Source of the DNA: Hydra vulgaris
Taxonomy: Eukaryota; Cnidaria; Hydrozoa; Anthoathecata; Hydridae
Assembly (NCBI RefSeq): GCF_038396675.1
Contig: NC_088921.1
Coordinates: 46,887,001 to 46,951,000, forward strand
DNA length: 64,000 nucleotides
Direction of reading: 5' to 3'
Shown here: piece by piece, positions 10,276 to 22,074 of the stretch
Layout: the number at the start of each line of letters is the position of its first letter
Position numbering within the stretch: the first letter of the stretch is position 1
Program-made: the position numbers and the translations under genes
Notes under the pieces: generated by a model
What the model saw: only the letters and a program-made list of their open reading frames with translations
Database searches by the model: none
Told to the model about the DNA's origin: nothing

Positions 10276-13200
10276 TTAAGCATTGAAGTTTTTTTGCCTA
10301 CCAAATTTTACAGGTAATGTTTCATCAATGATAGCCGACACATTTTTAATAAAATATCTTAAACCAAAAAGACCGTCTTTAAAATTAATGCTACGGTGAT
10401 TAGAGGAGTTCTTCGCTGATCTGTTATACTTTTTTAAATGACTAGCAATAAAAAAAGGCTGAAGTTGAAGGTCGTTTTCGTTTCCCTTAATTTTCATTGC
10501 TTGATCTCTAATGTTGCCGCGTGTTATTTGAGTTTTTCTAGGAACAGAATGTCTAAATATAAAACTTTTATCGTATCCCCTTTCAACTTGATATGGCTGC
10601 GGAATTAGTCTTGAATTTGACTTGCTCATCCCAATAGTTGGCGCTGGGTTCAAAAGAATATTAAACTTTGCTTTTAAGTTTTTTGATTTTTTATCTACTC
10701 CATTAATATCATCGGGATGTCCTGGATTTAACAAAGGTAAAGTTTCTTGGTGATCAGGAATAACAAAGTTAGTGGATTTTGTATCCAGATCAAGTTTTAG
10801 CTTTTTAGCAAAGTTAGACTCTTCTAAATTATTGAGTTGAAAATTCATGCTTTTTATTTTGCTGTCAAGACTTTTCATGCCGTCAAGATCTACGCTCATA
10901 AGATTATCTTTTAAGTTTGAAAGTGTACTCGTATGAACTTCTTTAAACATATTTCTTTCGTCTGCTAAATGAAGAGGGTTGTATCTTTCTATTTCAATCG
11001 TTGCTTTGACAATTTTTGGTATCTCTTTTGTCTTGTTTTTTATTGTATAGTTGTGCTTACCTGCTAAAGCGACTGGAGAAAAAATATCATGGGCCAGCTG
11101 TTTTAGTGCGCCAGATCGTAATACAGTTGTATTTTTCTTTAAGTGAAGTTGAACAAGTTTCATAAGTTTAGAATCATCTTTTTCATTTGCAATAGGTTGC
11201 GCAGATAAATGGTTAACATGATCCTCAATTGTAATAGCGTCTTTAGGTGAATCTGCAGTAATGGATTTGAAATTTTGTTCGTTTGAAATTTCGTTCAGCC
11301 AGGTTTGGGCCTTTAAATTTAAAGTTGTTGATTCATTGTTTTGTGAAGAAATTTCTGGAAACTTTTGCTGCTCAGTTTTTTCGTTTATTTTTGCAACTCT
11401 GTCATTTATTATGTTGGTACGGTTTGCCATTGGTTCTTCTCTATCTATGCCTTTGTTAGAGTTGTCAGATTTTATATTTTTAACGGTTGTTTTTAACAAC
11501 TTAGTGTCTTTCTTAACATATTGTTGTTCTTTAATATGCAAGTCTAATTTATCTTTAGATTCTTCTTTACTTTTTTCTGAACCACTGCTTTCTTTTTTTT
11601 TATTTTTTTTTATTTCATCAATGTCTGTTGAACTTGCTGGTTTTAATGTTGTTTTATCAATAGCAACTTCTTCGTTAGCTTCATTCTTATTTAAGATGTC
11701 AGGTTTATCGTTAAATAACTTTTTTGAAGTTTTTAAATCATCTGTTTCAGTTTCTGATTGATTAGACTTAATGTTATTATTGTCTTTTTGTCTCTCAATA
11801 TTTTTATCAAATTTATCTTCAGGATTCTTATTGAAATCAAAATTAATATTCTTATCAATATTTTTATCATTTGTATCAAAATTCTTACGAAGATTTTCTT
11901 TAACTTTTTCATCATCGCTTGCTTTTTCTTTCACTTTTAAGTCACTTGTTTTTATTTCTAATTTATGATCAAGTGATACATTTTGACTTTTAAATAATAC
12001 AGTTGTTTTTTCATCTTTATTGTCTTCAGACACCTGATGTTCTACACTTTTTCTTTCTTCAGTTAAGTTATTTTTAGGAACAAATTCAACATAACTTATG
12101 TTATTTTTAATATTTTCATTTGATGAAATATTAGATACTTTTTTTATGGTAGACGGAATATCACGTTTACTTCCATCCATTCCTTTTGGCGTCTCCTCAT
12201 GCAAATGAGGAACCGTTGTACCGGCATTATTTATAGTGCTTTTAGCACTTTCTGTGCTAAGAACGCTACTTCCAAGTTCAGCTGGACCATCAATAACTGC
12301 TGATCCAAAACCGTCACCATGTGGATCACCATGAATCATGTATGTTGGCTCAACGACCTCTTTTGCTTTTTTGATTTTTGGCTCAAAATATAATCGATGG
12401 TGTTTTTTACTTTTTTTAATGCTTGAAAAGTCATTGTCTTCAAATTTATTAGTTTCGGTTTCATCAACATGTAAATGATCGGAATCGTCTACAGGAGGGA
12501 GAAAATGTTGAGGTTTGAGTGATTGGTATCTCACCTGATCTACCATTTTTGAATAACTAAAGGCTGGATCGTCAATTGGGTTATTTTCTTCTTCGTCTAA
12601 AGTATCGTTAGTTTTGTGAAACTTATTTTGAGCTTTTGATATCTTTTCAAGATTTAGCTCTGATCTTTGAGATGGATCCCCTGAATAAATACTTTCTTTA
12701 TCAGGATTCCCATAATGGTTTCGCTTGTAATCATCAGCACTTGATGAGATGTTAAAAAGACCTTTTTCGTTAAAGTGGTTGTCTCTACTTTTTGCGTAGT
12801 TTTTTAGTAGCTCCAGAGCTTCTCTGTCAGAATCTTCATCTGATTTTTCATCTTCATTTTTGCTATCACCATCACTGAATGATGCACTATTCTCAACTTT
12901 ATTGGGTGTTTGCGGACTTTTAAGAAGCTCGTGGTCAGATGATCCTACTTTGTGTAAACGTAAATATCTGAAACCACCTTTCTCTCCGCTCCCTTTATGT
13001 ATATGAATATGTTGTTCGTTATGAACATGGTTATGTAAATGGTATTCTTTTTGATCTGTTCTGTCATTATCCGATTCAACCTCATACTCTTTTTCTTCCG
13101 TGTTGTGATCCATACCAATATGTGTGTTAAACTTTGGTACATGTTTATCAGGATAAAAATCTTTCTTTTCGTTGTTTGTGTTCTTATGGTCGTTATTGTT

Positions 13201-16103
13201 AATGTTGGTCTCGTGACGACGATGAGCAAATTTAGATTGTTTGAAACTACCCTCAATAATAGAAAGAGCTTTAGAAGGTTTGTTAATTAAATTTTCATTC
13301 GGTAAGTCCTCAACATTATCATCATTGTCTTCGTTTTCATCATCTTTATCGTAATTCAAATCTGTTTCAGAATCATTCTCTGAATCGGCGTTCATGTAAT
13401 GCTTATCTGTAGAACTATGCTCTTGATTTTTAACTTTGTTATGTAACTTAAATTGAGGTTTGAACAAGTCCACGTATTTATTATTTGCAGGACTAAAAGG
13501 ATGAATTGATTTAATCAATGGAGCATATCTCAACTTTGATTTGAAGGTGGGAAAACTAAGTAAGTTTCCGAATCTATTTTTATCGTTATTTTCCTCTGAA
13601 TTAGAATTATCTGGTATGGCATCCTCACTTGTATTTTCTGAATTTTCATTATCTTTGTTATTATAATCGTTGGATTTATTTTTAAGTTTACGATTATTTG
13701 ACTGAATTATTTTCATTAGCTTTTTGTTGCTTGTTTTTACAGGTGTACGTGGCGTATGAAATGACGTATGTTTGTTATTGTGACGGAATTTAAAATTTTT
13801 ATGAGAGTCAAGTTTATTAAACAAATGATTCGGAATTTGAAAAATATCGCCATCATGATTTTGTGTTTTTTCTTTGTTGTTTGCTGCATTTTCGTCTTCA
13901 TTTTGTATTTTTTCTTCTTCAAATATTGCTTTTTCTTCAACATTTTGTACTTTATCTTCCTTTTCTGATGAGTTTTCTACTTCGCTTTGTGTGTTCTCGT
14001 CATCACTCAGATTTTCGACTGACACAATTGAATCAGCTGTTGTTTTTTCTTGATTAACAATTTTATGATTTCCTTTTCTACCCATTGTTATAAAATTTTC
14101 ATTTTGATTTCCTTTGTTACTTGAAGTTATTAAACGTTCTTTATGGTTTTCTTTGCTATTTGTGGATAGCATATGTTTATTTTGGTTTCCTTTGCTGCTT
14201 GTGACTAACAAATGTTTATTTTGTTTTTCTTCGCTGCTTGCAATAACTAAATGTTTATTTTGATTGTTTTTATTGCTTAAAGTCAACAAAGGTTCGTTAA
14301 GGTTTTCTTTGTTACCTACTTTTTTTAAATTAAACTCTTGTAATTTTTCACCTTTTTGTTGTTTCCTTATGTTCAATGACAAACTTGATGTAGCTTCTAA
14401 CTGATCTGTTATATTATCTGGTTGAGTTTTTTCAGATGAAACGTTTACTACGGTATTTTGTTTGCTTTCGTCCTCGTCCGACGTTTCTTCCCTTACAACT
14501 TCGCCTGTGTCAGTATCAATGGTAATTTGATGATGATGACGTTTTAAATTAGATTTAGAAATTGGATTCAATAGGGGTTGCGTTGTTGTCTTTAGGTTTA
14601 CTGTGTTTTGAATAGTTATTTCTGATGGTTTGAGGAATTGAGAATTTGGTAAGGAAGTTTGTTCATCAAGTTTGTTGTCATTCATTTGTACTTCTTTAGA
14701 ACTTTCGAGCAGACCATTTAACGACAATTTTATTGGAGACGGTTTTGGAAGAACTACAACAGAATTACTATCGCTTTTATCATTTTTTGCGTAAATATGA
14801 ATGGCGTTCATTGAATGTTGATTTTCTGTATTAGGTTGCCCATCATCTTTAAACTCTTCTACTAGATCATGAGCATTTATGACAGAAGGCACCACTAGAG
14901 AGTGTGATACTGAAGTAACTGGTTGTGAGTTAACTTGATACTCTGTGTTTTGCGTTGCAACCTGTATATTCTCATTTGGTGGATATATTTCTGAAGGATT
15001 TCCCTCAACATGATACTGGGAGTCATCCATTAAGGAAAATGATGCTTGATTTGTTTGATCATTTTGCCCTGCAAAAATCGAAACTGTTGGCGTTGCCACT
15101 GAATTGCTCAATTTCTCTATTTCTCTATTGTTTTTAGCTTCGTTTAAAATATTTTGCCCAGTACCTTCAATGTTTTTAGCGGTAATATAGCTAGAACTTA
15201 GTTCGGGTGGACTGAATGACACAGTGTGTTGAGTAGCACCATTTGTTGCACCTCGAAAAACCATTGATTCAAAGTTTGAATTTGGTGGATCAGATTCCAA
15301 TAAATGAATAGGAGATACAGAAGGATTATTTTCAACTTTCTCTGTTTTGCTGGAACCATCTCTCAAAGAATCAGTTCCTTTCATTATTGATGGAAGATCA
15401 TCACTTGATAGTCCAGATATATCTCCGGTTAGACGTACTCCATACAAAGAATCTTCTAAAAAATTTTCTTTTTTATCTAAAGGCTCAGGTGACTTTTTAT
15501 GACTAGTTTGATAATCCAACTTGGCATTTTCAAAATAGTCGTTCAAAGGACCATCTTCAACATTTTTGTCATAAATTTTGTAGATTGAATGCTTATCTGG
15601 GATAAATGGCTTCCCTATAGGCACTTGCTCAACAACGTGCGGAAGTATATCTTGCTTATGATATCCAGTGAACCAAGTGTTTCCAGTGTCGGGTACAAAA
15701 ATTGGCTCTTTTTCATGTTCGGCAATAAATACGGTTGCATCTAAATGAAAGTCTAAAAATTATTTTGTGTAAATTTAGTAAACATTTTTACTATAGATTG
15801 CTGGAATGTTTTACTTGTACTTTTACTAAAAGGTTTATCTTTTGATAATAAATTCTCAATACATATAATCTCATCGCATTTCATCACATTATTTGTTCAA
15901 TTTTTTGTCATTTTATTTTATTTATGCAGCAAGTTTATTAAAAAATACTATATATAAAAAAATGTATTTAATAAAGAGTATACGCAACTTCTTTTCTCTC
16001 GATACGTTTATATTAGGTATCAAAACAGTTCATAAAAACTATTTGACAAAAAAAATTTACCTGCAAAGAAGAAAAGTAAACAAAAGCTATGAAAAAAAAT
16101 CAT
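10276..16103 (-). CDS. Large secreted, cysteine-free, disordered protein (2 exons, ~1835 aa)
   Basis: Exon 1 (16103-16061) encodes MIFFHSFCLLFFFA plus one base and ends at a GTAAAT donor. The 320-nt intron (16060-15741) ends TTTCATTTAG. Exon 2 (15740-10276) continues in phase (split GAT codon) and stays open for 1821 codons to a stop, giving 5508 nt or 1835 residues. The N-terminus is a short hydrophobic signal peptide, probably cleaved near FFA-DA. The mature chain is rich in Asn, Lys, Ser, Asp and Glu. It has no cysteine and only two tryptophans, one in an ordered-looking N-terminal block (IFVPDTGNTWFTGYHKQD). Other features are degenerate ~17-residue repeats (NQNKH..SSKG type, roughly residues 490-575), a His-rich patch (HLHNHVHNEQHIHIH, about 915-935) and a Gly/Pro-containing block PHGDGFGSAVIDGPAELGSS. 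I do not recognise the family. An extracellular matrix, adhesive or secretory-granule component is a guess from composition. Confidence 0.85.
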
Positions 16104-17899
16104 GGTATTTCATGATTTTTTGTGTTTTTTCCCCCAAAAACAAAAAATTAATTTCTCTCCGTTTGTACAAACCAGTTTGTTGAAAGTATGCAACGATGCA
16201 AAAACTTAGACAGGTACATGTTTACTTTTTCAACCACTCATTTGCTGTAACTTAAAATTACTTCGTTTAACGTCTAGCGAACGACAAATGAACGATGAAA
16301 TAAATTATTTAGGCTGGTTTTTACTACATGTTGGCTCTGTTTTGTTTGTTGAAACAATGTTTATAAGTATATAAATGCAGCTTGCCTCCAAACCTCAATA
16401 ACTTAAGAACTTAGAACGGATTAACAGAGACACTGTGACTTTTATCTCATAGTTTTTCAATAATGTTTTTTAATCTTGCTCCACTTATGTTAAACATTTT
16501 CAAGCTAAATTTGGGTTTGAATTCTAAACTTTACAGCAGCAAATTATAAGCAGTCGGCTTAGAGAAAAGATGGAAATTGCATAATTATTATACAAAATAA
16601 TAAGTATTTATGTATAAAAAAAAATTAATGACTTTAACATCAAACCATTGTGAACTTTAAAGTGATGAGACAAGATGATGCTTTATGAACTTTAAAGTAA
16701 TGAGATAAGGTGATGCTTTATGAACTTTAAACTGATAAGACGAGGTGATGCTTTTGGAATAGTTTTGTATATATTTTGTCAAGCGCAGAATTGCAAACCA
16801 ATATATTTGTTCTTTCGCAAAAAACCAGGTTTGTTTTTGAAGAAAATTCATGCGTTAATAGATTTAAGGATATTGTTCCTTAAGTCTAACAAGCAGAATC
16901 ATATCACATAATCGCGATTAATCCACAAACTCACACTTGAAAATTTTTTGATTTGTTTTGGAAAGCATCTTGATTTTATGTCTTCATTTTTTAACTAAAC
17001 AATGACAATGTTTTCAAGAATGTTATACTGGGAGCATTTGCAGAAAAGGTGAGATCTTTTATGTAATAAGTAAATACTAATGATAATTATTAGGTTTTAA
17101 TATAGATATAAAATTGCAACTTCTATAAATCTTGATATTAAAAAAATTGTTTAGTATTGCTTTTATCAGGTCAGATTTCATTAAGAATCAAAATAAAAAC
17201 AATATTACGTAATTTTTTAAATTTAGATTGTATTTAGTTACTGCGTATAAACATACATTTTAACATATCAAACACCCGCGACATCACAAAACACCCTTGA
17301 TATCGCGAAACACACGTGGTATCACAAATTCTCTGGGTAAACATGTGCAGGATGCTTTGCTCTTTCATTTGTATCCCTATTTTTCCAATCATTTGTGCTG
17401 GCAGTAACTTAAAAAATATATTAAAGTTTTATTGGAACTAAAGGAAATTTTCATTTTTACTAAATAAATACATAATCAAGTATTTTTAAAATAGTTTTTC
17501 TCAAACTTGAATTTTTTTAAATCTTGATTAGCCAAATAAAAAGTAAATCAACTAAGTATTTGTAAAATAACTAACTAAAATCTGTCTGTCATTTTAACAA
17601 TTAAATTTAGGTAATTATTAAATGTAGTAATGACATTTATCGAGAAAAATTTTTTGTCCAACGCGTTTTAGATCTTGAAATTTTATCTTGTTTAGCTTTC
17701 TTTTTGTTCCTTTTAGTTGTTTATTTCTATAAATTTAATTCTATTTTTTTTCTCTCATAATTTAATTTTATTTATTTTCTCTCAAATGAATTATGTTACC
17801 AATTTTAATATATTGTCGAAGTTTAAAGCTAAAATGACTGATTTTGAGAGACTGTTTTACAAATATTTAGATGTTTTTGCTTTCTATTTTTTTTCTATT
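16104..17899. other. Gene-free interval upstream of the secreted-protein gene
   Basis: It contains the presumed promoter region of the minus-strand gene and a 35-bp tandem repeat. Near 17270-17335 is a degenerate tandem of AACACCC..GATATCAC-like units. No exon was recognised. Confidence 0.5.
16651..16755. repeat. 35-bp tandem repeat, 3 copies
   Basis: Copies start at 16651, 16686 and 16721 with TGAACTTTAAAGTGATGAGA and diverge at a few positions each. It lies about 550 bp upstream of the start codon of the large secreted-protein gene. Confidence 0.85.
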
Positions 17900-18012
17900 G
17901 ATTATATTTTGCCTGTAAAAAACGCATACAGTTTCGTGCAATATAAATAGTAATTAGTGACCAGTGCAAAAAGAAGGCACTACTCGTCTTATCACCCCCC
18001 CCCCCTCTATTA
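17900..18012 (-). mobile_element. LINE 3'-end fragment
   Basis: The block CATACAGTTTCG..GCA.ATAAATA matches the 3' region of the LINE at 19050-19125. It is followed by a diverged copy of the LINE terminal stem-loop (sense strand GGTGATAAGAC ... CTTCTTTTTGC) at 17961-18003. Only the tail is present, as expected for a severely 5'-truncated insertion. Confidence 0.6.
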
Positions 18013-18084
18013 TTTATATAATCGGGGCAAAGATTTTCAAGTTTGAAAGGATTTTTTTTTGTGAAAATTTTAAGTTGTTTTATG

Positions 18085-18270
18085 TGGTTATTAAGGTGCT
18101 CTCAGAAGTCCTTATAGTCTTATAACAGAGCACCACGAAAGAGCATTTAACTAGGAAGTTCATGCCTCTTTCATTACTCATGTCTTTAATTGGGTTAGAG
18201 CCAGCGTCGAACCTTGGACCTCTTGGTTCTCAGCCAGAACTCTAACCATTGCGCTACGGCTGTAGTGATT
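18085..18270 (-). mobile_element. tRNA-derived SINE, copy 1
   Basis: On the minus strand the head resembles a tRNA. An A-box-like TAGCGCAATGG lies at 18246-18256 and a B-box-like GGTTCGACGCT at 18203-18213, the internal RNA polymerase III promoter. The body follows (TGAACTTCCTAGTTAAATGC-like), then a 3' hairpin with perfect 8-bp arms GGTGCTCT/AGAGCACC (18095-18102, 18127-18134). Two more copies of the body lie at 28923-29060 and 35823-35995. It is not a functional tRNA gene because there is no acceptor-stem closure. Confidence 0.85.
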
Positions 18271-18485
18271 AGAATATTTATGTATTATTAGCGGATTAAT
18301 ATAATCTTTTGATAGACTTACCTAAATTGAGGTTTCTCTTAATATTTTTTACCAATAATATTTTTTACCAATAATATTTTATATTAGTTATTAAATAACT
18401 AGGTAAACAGAAGTTAGTATGCCTCAAAATGAAGTTTTAACTTTTCAATATAACACAGACCAGATATTATACTGACAACTGAGAA

Positions 18486-18570
18486 CATGTAAGGGAGTGC
18501 TACTACATCAAATGATTTATACCTGCCCCAATCCAAACCCTCAGTCAATGTAGCAGCACTCCCTTGCATG
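18486..18570. repeat. Inverted repeat related to the 42-bp minisatellite at 26.2 kb
   Basis: Arms of 23 bp (18486-18508, 18548-18570), read CATGTAAGGGAGTGCTACTA.. and its complement, match at 21 of 23 positions around a 39-nt loop. The loop and right arm (CTGCCCCAATCCAAACCCTC then ATGTAGCAGCACTCCCTTGC) closely resemble the start and unit of the array at 26190-26397, so the two loci share a source. Confidence 0.85.
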
Positions 18571-19083
18571 TTTTTCCTAAATCAATCGATGTACCACGGC
18601 TATCTTTTCTCCCGAAATCAGTACAATGTCTGGTCTGCGTGTATTTGAAAACTCAAAACCTCATTTTAAGCCATTCTATTTTTTGCTTACCAAATAACTA
18701 GATGTATTTTTTTATCTTCACCCAGCTGGATTGCTGAGGTATCCCTAAAAATATTCTCGTAAATTTAGAAAATAAACCATTTCACAATGATAAGAGTGTA
18801 AGAGTATTAAAATATTTATAAGAGTAAATAATCATATGCAAAACAAGAAAAAAAAAATGAAATATAAGTAAAAATAAAATTGAAGGAAAAAGAAGAAAGA
18901 AAAAAACGGAGAAGTGAAAAGAAAAGAAAAAGACAAAAATCAAAAATAACAAAAATTAGCTATAATAATTACGCAACCAAATTAAGATTTTCTTAATTGT
19001 TTATTATTATTATTATTATTATTTTTTTTTTTGCCGTTAAATAATACATACAGTTTCGAAGCACATAAATAAAAATATTGGCA

Positions 19084-19124
19084 GGGCAAGAAGAAGACAA
19101 AATTTAGCCTTATCACCGAGCCCC
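19084..19124 (-). ncRNA. LINE 3'-terminal stem-loop
   Basis: The sense strand reads GGGCTCGGTGATAAGGC, a loop, then TCTTCTTCTTGCCC. The outer GGGC/GCCC closes the structure. Equivalent elements lie at 24982-25020, 34969-35013, 48226-48270 and 49606-49646. In CR1/L2-type LINEs such tails are known to be recognised by the RT. Confidence 0.7.
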
Positions 19125-19551
19125 ATTCTCACGTATTTACAAAAACCGTAATACTTAAATATCTATAGTTAACAAACTATTTATAAAAAAAAAAATAAAA
19201 ATAAAAAAGTAAAATAGATAACAATTCCTTATCATTTAAAGAAAAACTTAAAGAATAAAACTTTAAGGAAAGAGTAAGATCATTTTTTCAGAATAAGAAA
19301 AAATAAATAAGATATTATCATTTATTTAAAAATTAAAAATTTAAAGTAAGATTTAAAAATAAAAAGTAAATAAATTAATATACACATAATATAACAAAAA
19401 TAAATTAGTCAACTTCATTGAAATAACGTAAATAAATTAGCAAACGTCATAGAGGTAATACCATAATTGAGATAATAAAAAAAAAAAAAAAAATGTTGAT
19501 ACACTCAGTGACATAATTTTGTATTAATTATTTTATGTATTTGAGTTTTAA

Positions 19552-21300
19552 TTAAAAAAAACATTTAAAATCGGATATATTAAAATCCATAAGTAAGAAT
19601 GCTTGTTTTGATTCATTTTTAAACTGCTCTATACTAGTTTTATGTGTATTTACAATTTTGGGAAACATTTTCCACAAGTAGGGTCCACGATAAAGAACTG
19701 AATATGAAGTTAGTTTTGAATTATATTTTGGGACAACAGAGTTGTTACTTGAAAATTTTGTTGGATATTTATGAACTATTTTGTCAAAATAGGATTGAAA
19801 TATTTTAGGAGATAATCCTAAATTTGTTTTATACATGAACATTAAAACTTGGTGTAAGTTGATTTTATATATATTTAATGCTCCAAGTATACGCAGAAGA
19901 GGCTCACAAGGTAGTGTTCTATTAGCTCCAAAAATTATTCTGCACGCATGTTTTTGTTTACAGTACAATTTTTTTAATTTTGTATGGTTTGGACTTGCCC
20001 ATGCAATATTGCAGTAAGTTAAATAACAATGAATAAAAGAGAAATATAAACTTTTCAAAGAACTACTGCTTAAAAATGGTTTAGCCCTATATATCATTGC
20101 TAAATTTTTTGATATTTTATTTTCAATACTTTTTATATGTAAACTCCAACGTAAATGTTCGTCTAAGATTACGCCTAGAAAGTTTACTGAGTTTTCTCTT
20201 TTAATGTTAGTGTTATTTATTATTAGATTAGGCAATTTGATGGGAATATTTTTTGATTTATTAACTTTGTGGAACAAAATAAATTTGGTTTTATCCACAT
20301 TTAGAGAAAGTTTATTACTTTTGAACCACTCATTAACTTTCAATAATTGTTCGTTTGTTGTTTCAAATAGTGTATTAATATCACTGTGGGAGTAAAAAAG
20401 ATTGGAGTCATCTGCAAAAAGAATACAATTTAATGGGTCTGTTGCTAAATTTAAATCATTAATATACACCAGGAACAACAGTGGTCCTAAAATAGAGCCC
20501 TGGGGAACCCCACAAGTTACGGCAGTCGGAAATGTTTGTTTTTGTTCATAAACTACAAATTGTTTTCTATCGGCCAAATAACTTTTGAACCAAAGTAAAT
20601 TGTTATTTTTTACACCATAGTGTTCAAGTTTTTTTATTAGTATATTATGATTAACGGTATCGAAAGCTTTTGACAGATCAATGAAAACTCCTAAGGTAAA
20701 GTAGTTACTACTGAATGCACTTGATATTTGATTTACTAGTTCAATCACTGCATGCTCCGTTGAATTTTTTTTTTTGAGACCAAATTGTTTTGAATACAGC
20801 ATGTCGTTTTCTGATAAGTGATTAAAAAGTCTATTGTACATTATTCTCTCAAGTAATTTTGAAAAACAAGGTAAAATAGATATTGGCCTATAATTAGAAA
20901 TATTTGAGTCATCTCCGGACTTAAATATCGGTGTGATTCGTGCAATTTTTAGCTTTTCAGGGACGATACCTGTTTTAAGTGAAAGATTAAATATGTGAAA
21001 TAACGAGGGTTCTATTATATTATATACTGATTTTACAACATTAACGTTAATTTTATAAAATCCAGCACTTTTGTTAGTTTTAAGGCAAAAAAAGGCGGTT
21101 TGCAATTCAATTAGTTTTAAATTAGGTTCATCCATGACTTTATCGTAACTTTTTAAATAAGATTCAAATGGTGTTGAATTCAAAGGAATTTTTAATGCCA
21201 AATTCGGACCAGTATTAGTAAAGAAGCTGTTTAGTTTTTCAGCAATAATTGATTTATCATAAATTGGGTTTTTACCAATTGTTATTTTTTTTGGCAGAAT
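19552..21300 (-). pseudogene. Reverse transcriptase domain of the LINE (ORF2 C-terminal part)
   Basis: The open frame is preserved from the linker region (ITIGKNPIYDKSIIAEKLN) to the stop. RT motifs are intact: NYRPISILPCFSKLLERIMY, FIDLSKAFDTVNH, CGVPQGSILGPLLFLVYIND, the catalytic FADD and NVDKTKF, followed by the C-terminal region of CR1-like elements. The enzyme would copy its own RNA at a nicked target site. The N-terminal endonuclease is out of register because of the upstream rearrangement, so RT is not translated as part of a complete ORF2. There is no credible own start codon; the nearest in-frame start-like codon is TTG. Confidence 0.85.
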
Positions 21301-21301
21301 G

Positions 21302-21371
21302 TTTCTCGCATAAATATTTTTTCCTATTATTTCTTTTTTCTCGCATAAATATTTTTTCTTATTATTTCTCT
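21302..21371. repeat. 35-bp direct duplication at the endonuclease/RT junction
   Basis: Two adjacent copies (33 of 35 matching) begin TTTCTCGCATAAATATTTTT. They sit exactly where the endonuclease frame ends in RKNIYARKKK and where several hundred expected residues of LINE linker are missing. A deletion with a templated duplication is the simplest reading. Confidence 0.85.
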
Positions 21372-21995
21372 ATTATGGTTTATTAGGTCTATGTTAAAAT
21401 CCCCAACTAAGTAGGCATGACTTCGGGTTTTATTAATATTTGTTAAGAATGGTTTAAGATGAGTTTTAAATTTTTTTAAGCTAGAAGATGGAGGTCTATA
21501 TGTGGCATTTATAATTACTTTTTTTGTGGTTTTATTTATTATTTCAATGCATAATGACTCACAATCTTTTTCATTTACACAGAGATCGTGACGTAAATTA
21601 TAACTAATTGAGTTGTGAACAAAAATACATACACCCCCACCAACACCAAAACCACGTGGTTGATGAACTGATGGGTAATTAATTAGTTCAAATTGGGCAT
21701 TTGTTTCACCACGCTTACACCAAGTTTCCATTAGACAAATAATTTTAAAATCGTGTTTTAATTCATCCAACAAAAACCTTAGATTTTCAAAATTTTTATT
21801 TAAACTTCGAATATTAATGTTTAAAATTGAAAAACTATTTTTATTTTTTTGAAGATATTGAGAAGATTCAATAACTGTATAGTATTGGCTTTCAATTTTT
21901 TGATTAAAGTTATTAGAGTCATCGACATCACTGAGTGCGACATTTTCATCTAGAAATTCAATTATAAAGTTTTCCTCCATTTTAAAGTAACACAT
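21327..21995 (-). pseudogene. LINE endonuclease domain (ORF2 N-terminal part), truncated
   Basis: The start is an ATG at 21995, with a second in-frame ATG five codons later. Motifs of the exonuclease-endonuclease-phosphatase fold are visible: LNINIRSLNKNFENL (Asn), CLMETW (catalytic Glu), a GVGGGVCIFV strand, ATYRPPSSS and VGDFNIDL (Asp/Asn). The final S-D-H block is absent because the frame ends at the duplicated junction, so the nuclease is incomplete. It would have nicked target DNA to prime reverse transcription. Confidence 0.85.
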
Positions 21996-22074
21996 ATATA
22001 ATTAAACGCAAAAATAGTTAATAAAATAGTTAGGAATAGTTAAAAGAAAAGTAATAAACCAAACTCTTACTGAC

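Noticed and set aside
11261-14057. Several 60-166-codon frames antisense to the large secreted-protein exon
   Set aside because: They are composition shadows of the minus-strand low-complexity gene, with no domain or independent start context.
18200-18270. Functional tRNA gene on the minus strand
   Set aside because: A- and B-box-like sequences exist, but there is no acceptor-stem pairing, and the sequence continues into the SINE body.
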